From Cyanobacteria bacterium UBA2566 (lineage in GTDB: Bacteria > Cyanobacteriota > Cyanobacteriia > Cyanobacteriales > Desertifilaceae): 33,278 nt of DNA. The stretch spans positions 1 to 33,278 of the forward strand of contig DDLS01000130.1 in the NCBI GenBank assembly GCA_002340255.1. Reading direction: 5' to 3'. The translations under genes were made by a program, and so were the position numbers. The notes below the pieces were generated by a model. That model worked only from the letters and a program-made list of their open reading frames with translations. It had not been told where the DNA came from and made no database searches. Numbering within the stretch: the first letter of the stretch is position 1; the number at the start of each line of letters is the position of its first letter. This document shows, one piece after another, positions 23,722 through 32,916 of this stretch.

Positions 23722-24534
23722 CTATTCAATGATAATTTCCACACGACGATTGCGTTGTCGTGTAGATTCAGAGTCATTGGGGGCTAAAAACTGAGTTTCT
23801 CCATAACCAACTCGGAGAAAATGGTAGCCATCTCCTAATCCAATATAGAGATATTCATAGACTGATTCTGCTTGTTGTAAGGAGAGTTCTAGGTTTTCTT
23901 GGGCATCCCCTAAATTATCGGTATAGGCGTTAATTTGAATGGTAGAGTCAGGGAAATTGCGTAATTCAGCGATAATGCTATTGAGTAAGTCTGATTGTTT
24001 GGAATTTAGGGTAGTGCGATCACCTTCAAAGAGCAAGTCACTCGGTAGCGTTACCATGAAACTCTTGCGGGAAGCGTAACCCGATGGACTGGATAATTGC
24101 TGCTCTAGTAAGCTCAGACGGGTCTGAATCGGTTTTTGGACTAAGGGTTGATTGAGTTGAAGTTCCAACTCGGTGAGACGCTCCTCCAAGGTGGTTAAGT
24201 CTTCTTGCAGTTGGTTTAAATCTTCTAGAGCTTGCTGACGCTGCTCTGCACTAACCGAAGGTAAGGTCGCTGAGGAACGAAATTGCCACCATTGAGCATT
24301 GAGGGGATTAAACGGTTGCTCAAACACCCGTTCAATCAAGGGCATTTGTGGATAGGGATCGGGGTAAAAGAAGGCAATGATAATACCCACTAGAAAGGCA
24401 ATAGAGCTACTCACCCCTAGCAACAACAGACGAAATATCGTCACTAAGAGAAACGTAACAACCGTTCTCTGGGGAGTAGGAGTAGGATTGGGAGAATCAG
24501 ATGCTTCAGTCACAGATAGGTTATCCACAATCAA
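23722..24534 (-). CDS. Membrane-anchored OmpA/MotB-domain protein with coiled coil
   Basis: The 270 residues carry a membrane segment at about 28-52 (TFLLVTIFRLLLLGVSSSIA). A heptad-like coiled coil follows at about 95-150 (EDLNQLQEDLTTLEERLTEL). The OmpA C-terminal domain spans about 175-270 and includes TIQINAYTDNLGD and QAESVYEYL, then RVGYGETQ and RQRNRRVEIII. Such domains bind peptidoglycan non-covalently. The start is TTG at 24534 or GTG at 24528, since no ATG is nearby. Divergent from the secreted protein gene at 24749. Confidence 0.8.
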   Translation of the reverse strand: MIVDNLSVTEASDSPNPTPTPQRTVVTFLLVTIFRLLLLGVSSSIAFLVGIIIAFFYPDPYPQMPLIERVFEQPFNPLNAQWWQFRSSATLPSVSAEQRQQALEDLNQLQEDLTTLEERLTELELQLNQPLVQKPIQTRLSLLEQQLSSPSGYASRKSFMVTLPSDLLFEGDRTTLNSKQSDLLNSIIAELRNFPDSTIQINAYTDNLGDAQENLELSLQQAESVYEYLYIGLGDGYHFLRVGYGETQFLAPNDSESTRQRNRRVEIIIE

Positions 24535-24748
24535 CCGAATGTGTTATTAGGGACTCAGATCGAAAGACCACAAAAATCGTACCGTAAGGAAGGCGATCGC
24601 GGCCAGAACACAAAGAAATTTTAAATCTCTTGAAGATCCCTTCCTTTTAAAGCCTAATCCCTTGTACCCTAGTAGAGACAGGAAGGACTTATACTCCTCA
24701 CTGGGGCTTTGCTTCTCACACATCCCCCATTCGCGAGCTTGAAGTTCA

Positions 24749-25600
24749 ATGCCTAAATTCCCATGGAGCCTAAAATCGCTCTTACCCAAACCCTCCGTGC
24801 TGCTGTTAGCACTTTTACTGCTGCTGCTGCCTAAATTTGCAATGGCTGAGACCATTTCAGATTCGGCCTCTGGTAATTCTACCCCTGAAGCTGCTGCAAA
24901 CCCCATGAATCCAAGTTCAGAATATAGCGATCCCCTCGATAGTCCCTATCCCATCCCCTGGAGTTGGGTCATGAATACCCACGCAGAAGTTTCTTCAACC
25001 CAAGGTTCAGGACTTCGCTATTATCGGACTCCTTCCTTGGTCTCTCCAGATGGTCAATATGCAGCCTATAGTCGGATTCAGTTTCAGATCCGATCGCAAC
25101 TGCATTCAAGTCGAGTCACGAGTGTGATGTTTTTGGAGAATTTGCAAACCGGTAATCTAGAGGTCGTGACGGCTAGTTCTCCTTTGGCCAATAATCCGTT
25201 TGATGGGAACCCAGAAGTGCAATTGCCCGGGGTGATTACCATGTTAGTACCCGTGTCTTGGTCGGAATTGGGCGATCGCCTCTTGGCGCGGCAGTTTGAA
25301 GGAGTGTTTAGTTCGTCTACAGTATCGGATTATGCCGTAATTTGGAACCGTCATCTCAATGAGACGAAAACGGTAGCCCCAGCCCAAGTGAATTATAGCC
25401 ATGCTGTATTGCTCGGTTGGTCGGCCAATAATGCCAATCATGTGCTATTTAGAGCCGGTATTCTCGGAGATGAGAATTGGCCCATGTGGGCAGTCAATCC
25501 AGAAGGGAAAACGCTACTGGCAACCGGCGATCGGCCTCAGACCTTTGGTCGTTCGGTCGCTGAAGCTTGGGCTGGCCCGCAAGCGCACTATCATCGTTAG
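24749..25600 (+). CDS. Secreted protein of unknown function, cyanobacterial
   Basis: The 283 residues begin with a strong signal peptide: a Leu-rich core at 17-28 and likely cleavage after AMA at residue 33. A low-complexity Ser/Pro/Asn stretch follows. The mature part contains YYRTPSLVSPDGQYAAYSRI and LGWSANNANHVLFRA, which resemble WD40-like (PD40) beta-propeller repeats seen in periplasmic proteins. The end is His-rich (AHYHR). I do not recognise a specific function. Confidence 0.6.
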   Translation: MPKFPWSLKSLLPKPSVLLLALLLLLLPKFAMAETISDSASGNSTPEAAANPMNPSSEYSDPLDSPYPIPWSWVMNTHAEVSSTQGSGLRYYRTPSLVSPDGQYAAYSRIQFQIRSQLHSSRVTSVMFLENLQTGNLEVVTASSPLANNPFDGNPEVQLPGVITMLVPVSWSELGDRLLARQFEGVFSSSTVSDYAVIWNRHLNETKTVAPAQVNYSHAVLLGWSANNANHVLFRAGILGDENWPMWAVNPEGKTLLATGDRPQTFGRSVAEAWAGPQAHYHR

Positions 25601-25625
25601 CTGGCTCAGGGAATTCCCTAATACC

Positions 25626-25784
25626 TTAAGAGCTATTAGAGAGTGATTTGGATTCCTCCTCTGTCATTTTCCGAGATTCCCACGAATTTGCCTTAAAGTG
25701 CAAATCGTTGTTATAGAGTGCAGTGTAATCGTTTCGTGCATCAATAAATAACTGAACTTGCGTTCTTGCCCAGAACAAAAGGCT
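25626..25784 (-). pseudogene. Unidentified protein-like fragment
   Basis: On the minus strand 52 codons read FWARTQVQLFIDARNDYTAL, then YNNDLHFKANSWESRKM, with a stop at 25626-25628. The composition is protein-like, but the frame opens right after a stop and has no usable early start codon. It looks like the tail of a lost gene within the roughly 500 bp gap beside two short mobile elements. No family recognised. Confidence 0.25.
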
Positions 25785-25894
25785 TTAATTTACCTCATAA
25801 GAGCGAAGAGTGTTGTATTGCAGCCAGCGATCGCTCATGAAAGAATCAGGATTGGACTCTCATTTTTCGGAGACTGACAGAAGAAGGATCATAC

Positions 25895-26011
25895 TATAGT
25901 CGTTTTAATTAAGATTGGGACAATCATGATGGGTTTACAACTCGAACGACTGTAGGAGTAAACGCCATTTGCTCTTACCGTTGTGTCCCATCCTTAATTA
26001 AAATAACTATA
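25895..26011. mobile_element. 117 bp MITE with IS630-like terminal inverted repeats
   Basis: The left end (25895-25922, starting TATAGTCGTTTTAATTAAG) and right end (25984-26011, ending TTAATTAAAATAACTATA) are inverted repeats of 28 bp matching at 24 positions. Both ends finish in TA, the target duplicated by IS630/Tc1-type transposases. The 61 bp core has no reading frame. An IS630 transposase scrap at 6776-6892 shows such elements have been in this genome. Confidence 0.8.
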
Positions 26012-26030
26012 TTTCCCCTAAATAGTCTCT

Positions 26031-26123
26031 TACAGCGCTTTGCTTGCGTTATGAGAGACAGTGTTGAATCCTCAAAGCTTGTACCAAAAGCCTATTCCCT
26101 ATTCCCTAGCGAGAAGCGCTATA
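26031..26123 (+). repeat. Full-length dispersed repeat overlapping the adenylate cyclase stop
   Basis: Starts TACAGCGCTTTGC, passes through GAATCCTCAAAGC and two CTATTCC units, and ends GAGAAGCGCTATA; the ends are inverted. The last 18 bases, read on the minus strand, are the final codons and stop of the cyclase gene (YSASR-stop). Confidence 0.85.
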
Positions 26124-28097
26124 ACTCTCAACTAGCCAATAGGTCTTCATTTCTCCTTTCCCCTTTACCGAAATGATGCCCCGTTCTTCAAACTGAAAAC
26201 GGTCTTTTAACACCTCATAAACCTGATGGCTGACATGAATTCTACCGGCAGTTCCTGAAGATTCCATGCGCGAGGCAGTATTCACGGTATCGCCCCATAA
26301 ATCATAACTAAACTTGCGGACTCCAATGACTCCAGCAACCACTGGTCCGGTGTGGATACCAATGCGAATTTGTAGAGCTTCCCCATTTTCTAGGGTAAAG
26401 TCTTGCATCACTTTCTGCATGTCTAACGCCATGGCTGCCATAGCTGCGGCATGATCGCTTTGGGGAATGGGTAGTCCGCCAACCATCATATAGGCATCCC
26501 CAATGGTTTTGATCTTTTCTAATCCATGTTTTTCGGCTAAATGGTCAAAATTGGAAAACATTTCATTCAGGCAATTAACCAAATCAATGGGAGCTAGACG
26601 AGCGGATAAGGTGGTAAAGCCGACGATATCGGAAAATAAGATAGTGACGGATTCAAAGTATTCGGCGATCGCCTGAGTCTCTTGCTTGAGTTTCTCTGCG
26701 ATCGCCTCTGGTAGAATATTCAGCAATAATTCTTCTGATTTCTCCCGCTCTCGACGCAAATCTGCGGTTCTCTTTTCTACCCGTAACTCTAATTCCTGAT
26801 TACTTCTTTCCAGGGCACCAAAAGACTCTTGAAGTTGGGAAGCCATTTGATTAAAAGAGTGGGCTAAGATTTTCACCTCTTGCACCCCTCTGACTTCCAC
26901 ATTCTGGGCTAAAGTATCATTATTACAACGACTTAATGCAGCTTTCGCTAACTTCTGAGAGCCGTCAATAAGCTGCATAATGGGTTCGCTAATCCAATGG
27001 GCACTCATCCAGCCAAACCCAGTCGCAACCAGGAGAGCCAGGACACATAGTTGAATCGTGCGGCGGGTATTAGCGTGAATTTGACCCATAAAATCAGACT
27101 CTGGAACCACCACTACAATTAACCAATCTAAGCCCAACTTATCTTGATAGGGCGAAACTTGCACAAAGGAGCGATCGCTAGACTGGCCAAAATTCAGTTG
27201 TTTTACCTCTTCGATGCTCTCTAACTGTCTCTCCTGCATCAAAAACTCGGCCGTTTCTCGAATTAAGCGATCGGAACTTTCACGAGCCATTAATCGTTGT
27301 GGATTTTTGCCTCCTGCACCTAAGAGAAAAGGTGGAACAGTGCTTGAACTCGCTACTAGAAGACCGGATCGCTCAATGATAAAAATTTTGCCAGAGGGAC
27401 TGACTTTAATGGTGGATAAAAACTTACTCATGCCACTGAGAACCAAATCCACCGCCATCACACCACCCATACTGCCATCAGCATTCAAAAATAACTCAGA
27501 GGCGGTAATTCCCAGAGCGCCATAACGAAACAAATAAATATCACTCCACGTCCCGGCTCTGGATTCGAGTGCTGCTTGATACCAGGGTCTTTGGCGAGGA
27601 TCGTAGGGATCTGTTTCGCGAATGAGATTCTGGCGATCGCCGTTTTCTGAGAGTGCATAGAAGCGCCCAATCCGATCGCCTTCTCCCAGCACTTCCTTAA
27701 CAATTAAGCTTTGATCCGCCTCTCGACTAATGGCAAAATAACCGCCATTGGGTTTACCGAGATAGAGTTCTCGCAACCTCGGGAAAAGCTGAATTTGTTG
27801 CCAAAAATGGTTTTGTAGTTGCTGAATATTATCCTCATTCAGTTTACCCGCTTCTATTGCCTGACGATTAACCTGATTAATCCGAGGCGGTTCTTGTAGA
27901 TAATCGGTGAGATGTTGTTGCGTTCGTTTTGTAACTTCATCCCGTAACTGACCGGCTAGTTCATTCACCGCTTGTTGTCCATTACGCCAAGATAGATACC
28001 CAGTAATTCCCACAGCGGCGGAAATTTGCACAATAAAAGGCACAATTAAAACGGCACGCAGGGAAAGCTGATTAGATAACGAAAATCTGGGTATCAT
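26106..28097 (-). CDS. Membrane class III adenylate cyclase with extracellular Cache sensor
   Basis: Makes cAMP in response to an external signal. Start taken at 28097 (663 residues). The longer frame to 28145 adds 16 residues read from GGGAATGG-type repeat DNA. One helix lies near 12-33, then a periplasmic double-Cache domain to about 345. A second helix is near 352-370, followed by HAMP and a coiled coil to about 465, then the catalytic domain with ILFSDIVGFT (metal Asp), EKIKTIGDAYMMVGG and YDLWGDTVNTASRM. The purine-selecting residues are Lys (KTIGD) and Asp (YDLWGD), as in adenylate rather than guanylate cyclases. The C-terminal VESYSASR is repeat-derived. Confidence 0.88.
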   Translation of the reverse strand: MIPRFSLSNQLSLRAVLIVPFIVQISAAVGITGYLSWRNGQQAVNELAGQLRDEVTKRTQQHLTDYLQEPPRINQVNRQAIEAGKLNEDNIQQLQNHFWQQIQLFPRLRELYLGKPNGGYFAISREADQSLIVKEVLGEGDRIGRFYALSENGDRQNLIRETDPYDPRQRPWYQAALESRAGTWSDIYLFRYGALGITASELFLNADGSMGGVMAVDLVLSGMSKFLSTIKVSPSGKIFIIERSGLLVASSSTVPPFLLGAGGKNPQRLMARESSDRLIRETAEFLMQERQLESIEEVKQLNFGQSSDRSFVQVSPYQDKLGLDWLIVVVVPESDFMGQIHANTRRTIQLCVLALLVATGFGWMSAHWISEPIMQLIDGSQKLAKAALSRCNNDTLAQNVEVRGVQEVKILAHSFNQMASQLQESFGALERSNQELELRVEKRTADLRREREKSEELLLNILPEAIAEKLKQETQAIAEYFESVTILFSDIVGFTTLSARLAPIDLVNCLNEMFSNFDHLAEKHGLEKIKTIGDAYMMVGGLPIPQSDHAAAMAAMALDMQKVMQDFTLENGEALQIRIGIHTGPVVAGVIGVRKFSYDLWGDTVNTASRMESSGTAGRIHVSHQVYEVLKDRFQFEERGIISVKGKGEMKTYWLVESYSASR

Positions 28098-28170
28098 AGT
28101 CGAGGGAATGGGTAATAGGGAATGGGGAATCTTGATGCTGCCCATTTTTCAGGGGAGAATCAAACCACTT

Positions 28171-29499
28171 CTAGACCCCTTGTTGTTCCGTTTCAGTCTC
28201 TGGATCGAGAGGGGTGGCTTTTTGACTAAAGAGTTGAAAATATAAGGAATTGCACCATTCTTTAATCGGAAACGCTAAAAATGTGATGGGGTTAATTGTC
28301 ACAATAATATTGCGACTATCGGCTTTCGCTTGATGAATAATTTGTTCGGCAACCCAATCAGCAGATAAAACCCCAATAGGATTCAGATTACTCTTAAATG
28401 GCCCTAAAATCAGTTTACGAACAATACAAGGGGCATCCAAACGACGCAGGGTAACTAGATCGCCGATGGTGCGTTTAGAGAGTTCATATAAGGGACTGAA
28501 AGCGGGTGAAACTTCGGCTTCAGACGTATTTACCCAAACTTCTTTACAAGCCATATCTCGGTTAGTGTGAATGGTTTTGAGGAATTGCTCCATCAACCGC
28601 CATGTGGAAAAAGCATTCACCTGATAGGACTGTTCGATCGCCTCTGGAGTGCGATCGCCATGCACATTAATGCCATGGTTGAGAATCAGAATATCAATCT
28701 TTTGCAGGTGAGCCTCTAGTTCCGACTCTTTCCCCACTTGCCAAGCAATAGTCGGAATAGCTACAGCTTCAGAGTTAATCGTAATCTCAATATCATCCTC
28801 TCCAGAGGTGAGGGCGATGGGTTTTGCACCCTGTAAGTGTAGATTATAAAGCAGCGATCGCCCCAACGATCCAGAAGCACCCGTTACCGCCACTGTTTTG
28901 CCCTTTAAAGATAAAGCCGTTCCCATAATCCGATCCACCAATGTAAACGTGCCACAAAAATAAGCATTCTGATTATCAAAATGATGTCGCCAATGATAAC
29001 TGCGATTGACCATTCCCTGGCTAGGAATAGCATCAAATGCCCCTGGACGGTGAGTTGAGTCTGTCCACTCCTCCATTCCCGGAATTCCCGATCCTCGACC
29101 CATGGCCGTTAATAAAAACGTAGCAGAATAAAGAATGGCCGCCCCTATGCCCCAGAGTCGATCGTTGAAATAGACAGCTATAGCTAACCCTAAACTGGCA
29201 GAGAGTAACATCACCAGACTTTCCGGCACATCATTGTACCAATGGGCTTTTTGATAAATCTCTGTGTTAACGGGAGTCAAATCGGGGCGAAACACCCGAT
29301 GATGCCAAACATGCAAGCGATAGAGGGGCTTCCAAACATGGGCTAGAGCATGATAACCATCACGTACACACTCCACAGCGGCGATCGCCAGTAAGCCCCA
29401 ACCTAAACTCAACCAGCTCAACCGATCCAGAGTATTCATCCACTCTGCCCATAACAGACCATCTAACGCAAACAAGAGTAGAACGAACCAACTGAACAT
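28171..29499 (-). CDS. Sterol desaturase/fatty acid hydroxylase fused to short-chain dehydrogenase
   Basis: A 442-residue two-domain protein. The N-terminal membrane part (1-245) has four hydrophobic stretches and histidine boxes of the di-iron hydroxylase superfamily: YHALAH, LHVWHHRVF and YHWRHHF. The C-terminal part (about 250-420) is an SDR with TGASGSLG for NAD(P) binding, LILNHGINV, and the catalytic Ser with YELSK (Y-x-x-x-K). This fusion is a known cyanobacterial arrangement, but the lipid substrate is unknown. The ATG has GGAG upstream. The cyclase gene starts 73 bases downstream on the same strand. Confidence 0.85.
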   Translation of the reverse strand: MFSWFVLLLFALDGLLWAEWMNTLDRLSWLSLGWGLLAIAAVECVRDGYHALAHVWKPLYRLHVWHHRVFRPDLTPVNTEIYQKAHWYNDVPESLVMLLSASLGLAIAVYFNDRLWGIGAAILYSATFLLTAMGRGSGIPGMEEWTDSTHRPGAFDAIPSQGMVNRSYHWRHHFDNQNAYFCGTFTLVDRIMGTALSLKGKTVAVTGASGSLGRSLLYNLHLQGAKPIALTSGEDDIEITINSEAVAIPTIAWQVGKESELEAHLQKIDILILNHGINVHGDRTPEAIEQSYQVNAFSTWRLMEQFLKTIHTNRDMACKEVWVNTSEAEVSPAFSPLYELSKRTIGDLVTLRRLDAPCIVRKLILGPFKSNLNPIGVLSADWVAEQIIHQAKADSRNIIVTINPITFLAFPIKEWCNSLYFQLFSQKATPLDPETETEQQGV

Positions 29500-29701
29500 A
29501 CAGACTCCTACAGACCACCATCTTTATATCGCCCTATTTCTAGCGCCCAGCACTATAAGGGTTTCATCCCAGTTTACAATTGCTTTTTACGAATCACCAT
29601 TTAGCTTACAGAATATGCGGTAAACTGTCGCTTAAATGCGGAAAGGTTCAAACAATCCTAAAATGGGATGTTGACTGTTACTCAAAACTCCAGGTGAGGT
29701 T

Positions 29702-30439
29702 GTGAAACTTTTTGTTTACCATACGCCCGAATTAACCCCGACTGACCATTTACCCGAATGTGCGATCGCCGTAGATGTTCTTAGGGCTACGACGACTATT
29801 GCCACAGCCCTTGACTCTGGCGCAGAAGCGGTACAAGTGTTTAGCGATATACAGAAACTGATGGATGTCAGTACGGAATGGCCAGAAGATCAACGTCTAC
29901 GCTTTGGAGAGAGAGGAGGAGCAAAAGTTGAAGGATGCGATCTTGGCAATTCCCCCTTAAGTTGTACGCCAGAGGTGGTCAAAGGCAAGCGTATTTTTAT
30001 GAGTACAACCAATGGGACTCGCGCTCTACAGCGGGTAGAAGCAGCAAAAAGCGTCATTACTGGAGCCTTAATTAATCGTCAATCAGTCGTCAATTATATT
30101 ACTAGCCACGAACCAGAGAGTATCTGGATCGTTGGATCGGGATGGGAAGGGCAATTCTCCTTAGAGGATACCGTTTGTGCGGGGGCGATCGCCCATAGTC
30201 TGTTAACGGAATTTCCCCTTTCTTCTGCGGTTTCAGAAGTGAACGATGAAGTCATTGCTGCTATTGCCCTCTATCGCCAATGGCAAGAAGAATTAGTCGA
30301 GCTGCTCCAACAAGCTAGTCATGGTAAGCGACTACTGGGTTTAAATGGTATAGAAGATATTGAGTATTGTGCCCAACTCGATAGTGTCCATGTTTTACCA
30401 ATTCAGAAAGAACCTGGAGTTTTAGTCTCCCATCATTAA
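29702..30439 (+). CDS. comB: 2-phosphosulfolactate phosphatase (ComB) family protein
   Basis: The 245 residues include AIAVDVLRATTTIATALDSG, FGERGGAKVEGCDLGNSP, MSTTNGTRAL, GSGWEGQFSLEDTVCAGAIA, and HGKRLLGLNGIEDIEYCAQL, all family hallmarks. Archaeal ComB hydrolyses 2-phosphosulfolactate in coenzyme M synthesis. Cyanobacteria do not make coenzyme M by a known route, so the natural substrate here is uncertain. GTG start preceded by GGTGAGG. The next gene follows after 27 bases and may be co-transcribed. Confidence 0.88.
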   Translation: MKLFVYHTPELTPTDHLPECAIAVDVLRATTTIATALDSGAEAVQVFSDIQKLMDVSTEWPEDQRLRFGERGGAKVEGCDLGNSPLSCTPEVVKGKRIFMSTTNGTRALQRVEAAKSVITGALINRQSVVNYITSHEPESIWIVGSGWEGQFSLEDTVCAGAIAHSLLTEFPLSSAVSEVNDEVIAAIALYRQWQEELVELLQQASHGKRLLGLNGIEDIEYCAQLDSVHVLPIQKEPGVLVSHH

Positions 30440-30466
30440 CCATTCGGAGGTCGATCGACGTAACTT

Positions 30467-31468
30467 ATGAAAGCGATTGTGATGAGCGCTCCTGGGAGGC
30501 CAGATGTGCTACAACTTCAGGATGTCCCGGAACCTAAACTCGAAGGGGAGCGCCAACTACTGGTTCGCCTGAAAGCGGCTGGAGTTAACCCTATTGACAC
30601 CAAACTGCGGAAACGGGGAACCTTTTACCCCGATCGAATGCCTGCCATTCTTGGTTGCGATGGGGCAGGAGTCGTAGAGGCGATCGGATCAGATGTGCAA
30701 AACTTTAACGTCGGTGATGCAGTCTATTTTTGCAACGCTGGACTCGGCAGCCATCCGGGAAACTACGCCCAATTTGCCACTGTGGATGAACGGTTTGTAG
30801 CCCACAAACCCACATCCCTCAGCTTTGCAGAAGCAGCCGCCGCACCCTTGGTACTCATTACTGCTTGGGAATCTCTGTATGACCGCGCTCGCCTGCAACC
30901 CGGCCAAACCACCCTCATCCATGCTGGTGCCGGTGGAGTCGGTCATGCGGCCGTGCAGCTCGCTAAATTGCAAGGTGCATCGGTTTGTACCACTATCAGC
31001 TCCGTAGAAAAAGCTGACTTTGTGCAAAGCCTAGGTGCAGACCAAGCGATCTTTTATAAAGAAACCGACTTTGTTCAGGAAACGCTCAACTGGACATCGG
31101 GAGAAGGAGTTGACGTAGCTTTCGATACTGTAGGTGGGGCAACCTTTGCCCAAAGCTTTCCCGCAGTTCGCATTTATGGCGATCTCGTCACTATTCTATC
31201 TCCCGCTGCTGATACTAACTGGAAAATGGCCAGAGACCGGAATCTGAGCATTAGTTTAGAATTAATGCTCACGCCCATGGTGCAAGGTCTGGTGTCTGCT
31301 CAACAAGATCAAGCCAAAATTCTCCAGCAATGCACTCGTTTAATCTCTCGGGGAGACCTAAAAATCCATTTGGGAACCACTTTTGCTCTCAAAGATGCCG
31401 CCGCCGCCCATGAACTCCTAGAAAAAGGTTCAATGATGGGTAAAATTGCTCTCTTGATTGAAGAATAG
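30467..31468 (+). CDS. Zinc-independent MDR oxidoreductase (quinone reductase-like)
   Basis: A medium-chain dehydrogenase/reductase of 333 residues. The N-terminal GroES-like domain has AAGVNPIDTKLRKRG and LGCDGAGVVEAIGSDV. The Rossmann domain has LIHAGAGGVGHAAVQLAKLQ for NADPH binding and DVAFDTVGG. The structural-zinc cysteines of alcohol dehydrogenases are absent. This points to a quinone oxidoreductase or enoyl/alkenal reductase rather than an alcohol dehydrogenase. Substrate unknown. Confidence 0.85.
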   Translation: MKAIVMSAPGRPDVLQLQDVPEPKLEGERQLLVRLKAAGVNPIDTKLRKRGTFYPDRMPAILGCDGAGVVEAIGSDVQNFNVGDAVYFCNAGLGSHPGNYAQFATVDERFVAHKPTSLSFAEAAAAPLVLITAWESLYDRARLQPGQTTLIHAGAGGVGHAAVQLAKLQGASVCTTISSVEKADFVQSLGADQAIFYKETDFVQETLNWTSGEGVDVAFDTVGGATFAQSFPAVRIYGDLVTILSPAADTNWKMARDRNLSISLELMLTPMVQGLVSAQQDQAKILQQCTRLISRGDLKIHLGTTFALKDAAAAHELLEKGSMMGKIALLIEE

Positions 31469-31474
31469 GGAATA

Positions 31475-31497
31475 GGGAAAACCCAGTTTTCCCTTTT
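31475..31497 (+). terminator. Rho-independent-type terminator after the MDR gene
   Basis: GGGAAAAC, loop CCA, GTTTTCCC, then TTTT: an 8 bp perfect stem followed directly by a T-run, six bases after the stop codon. It is partly built from GGGAATA repeat units. Confidence 0.65.
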
Positions 31498-31616
31498 GCC
31501 TCTTGCCTTTTGCCTCTTACCTCTACCGATTACCCTTCTGCCACGCGAACCCCCGTTTTGTATGCCAGAATATTAAAAGGGATAATGGTTAAAGCCGAAC
31601 AGAGGAGAACCATAAA

Positions 31617-32810
31617 ATGACTGTTTCTGATGCCGATAAAGGTCAAAATTTAACAAAAAAACCCTTGCCTCCACCTAGCCACGCAGCTCAAATCTCCAAA
31701 CCCTTTCAACCCGGAAATTTAATTAAAAAAATTGTTAAACACGCCCACGCCAATAAAGCCTCAGATGTTCATATTCGGGTTGGGCAGGTGACTCGATTTC
31801 GAGTGCGAGGCAAAATGATGAAGTTAAAAGAGCAAAATGTGGTTACGCCAGAACTCTTTGAACAGTATCTGGCTGATATTCTTACCCCAGAGCAACGGCA
31901 ACAATTTGCCCAAAATAAGGAATTAGATACCGCCATATTTTATGAAGGATTGGTGCGCTGTCGGGTCAATTGTTTTGACTCCCTAACTGGTGGAGCGATG
32001 GTGTTACGGTTGATTAGTTTGGAGATTCCCACCATCGAGCAATTGGGTTTACCGGAAGTGCTACAAAATATCATTTGTAGTCAACAAGGTCTTATTTTAG
32101 TCACTGGGCCAACGGGATCAGGAAAATCAACTACATTGGCAGCAATGATTGATTTTCTTAATAAGAGCGAACATAAGCATATTGTCACCATTGAAGACCC
32201 TATTGAGTATGTGCATCCATCCCATAAGTGTTTACTCAGTCAACGGGAAGTGGGTTTGCATACCCATGATTTTCACCAAGCCTTGCGATCGGTTTTGCGG
32301 GAAGACCCAGATGTGATTTTAATTGGGGAAATGCGCGATCGCGTAACCGTAAATACTGCTTTGCAAGCCGCTCAAACTGGGCATTTGGTTTTAGGAACCC
32401 TCCATACTCGCAATGCAATTAATGCCATCAATCGTCTTTTAAACCTTTATAATGCTGAAGAACAGCCATCAGTGCGCATTCAAGTAGCAGATTGTCTGGT
32501 GGGTGTTGTGGCTCAATTACTACTTCCAACCACAGATGGAAGAAGAACAGCAGCCCATGAAATCTTGGTGAATACTCCAGCGATGCAAGATTATTTATTG
32601 AAAGGCGCTGAAGAGGAAGCGTTCCAATTGATGCAAACGGGCGAGATGGAGGGCATGTGTGTGATGAATCAATCCCTGTATAAACTGATTTTAGATGGGC
32701 GGATTACGATTGAGGAAGCACAAAAAATTTCTGCTGATGCGGGTGAGTTAGATCGGTTAATGAGAACTGGAGGTTATGATACTCACCAATCTCCACGGGA
32801 TTGGCAATAG
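31617..32810 (+). CDS. PilT-family type IV pilus ATPase (PilT2-like)
   Basis: A cytoplasmic hexameric motor that pulls back type IV pili. The 397 residues include the N-terminal PAS-like domain with ASDVHIRVGQVTRFRVRGK, Walker A GPTGSGKSTT at about 163-172, the Asp box TIEDPIEYVH, Walker B DVILIGEMRD, and the His box GHLVLGTLHTRNAINAINRL. All ATPase motifs are intact. The long polar N-terminal stretch and the TRNAINAINRLLNLYN variant differ from classical PilT1 and recall the second cyanobacterial paralogue, which acts in directional phototaxis. Paralogue identity is inferred. GAGGAGA precedes the ATG. Confidence 0.85.
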   Translation: MTVSDADKGQNLTKKPLPPPSHAAQISKPFQPGNLIKKIVKHAHANKASDVHIRVGQVTRFRVRGKMMKLKEQNVVTPELFEQYLADILTPEQRQQFAQNKELDTAIFYEGLVRCRVNCFDSLTGGAMVLRLISLEIPTIEQLGLPEVLQNIICSQQGLILVTGPTGSGKSTTLAAMIDFLNKSEHKHIVTIEDPIEYVHPSHKCLLSQREVGLHTHDFHQALRSVLREDPDVILIGEMRDRVTVNTALQAAQTGHLVLGTLHTRNAINAINRLLNLYNAEEQPSVRIQVADCLVGVVAQLLLPTTDGRRTAAHEILVNTPAMQDYLLKGAEEEAFQLMQTGEMEGMCVMNQSLYKLILDGRITIEEAQKISADAGELDRLMRTGGYDTHQSPRDWQ

Positions 32811-32916
32811 TTAGAAAATTTTCAGTTTTGGAGCTGAATCAATAGAGTACAATTATTCTCAGTAAGATGCTCAAGTGTTATGACTGGTCTACAAAATTAA
32901 GGAGGAGACAATTTCT

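Noticed and set aside
24547..24906. 119-codon minus-strand frame over the divergent promoter region
   Set aside because: It overlaps the signal peptide of the gene at 24749 on the other strand, and its composition follows that overlap; no family features.
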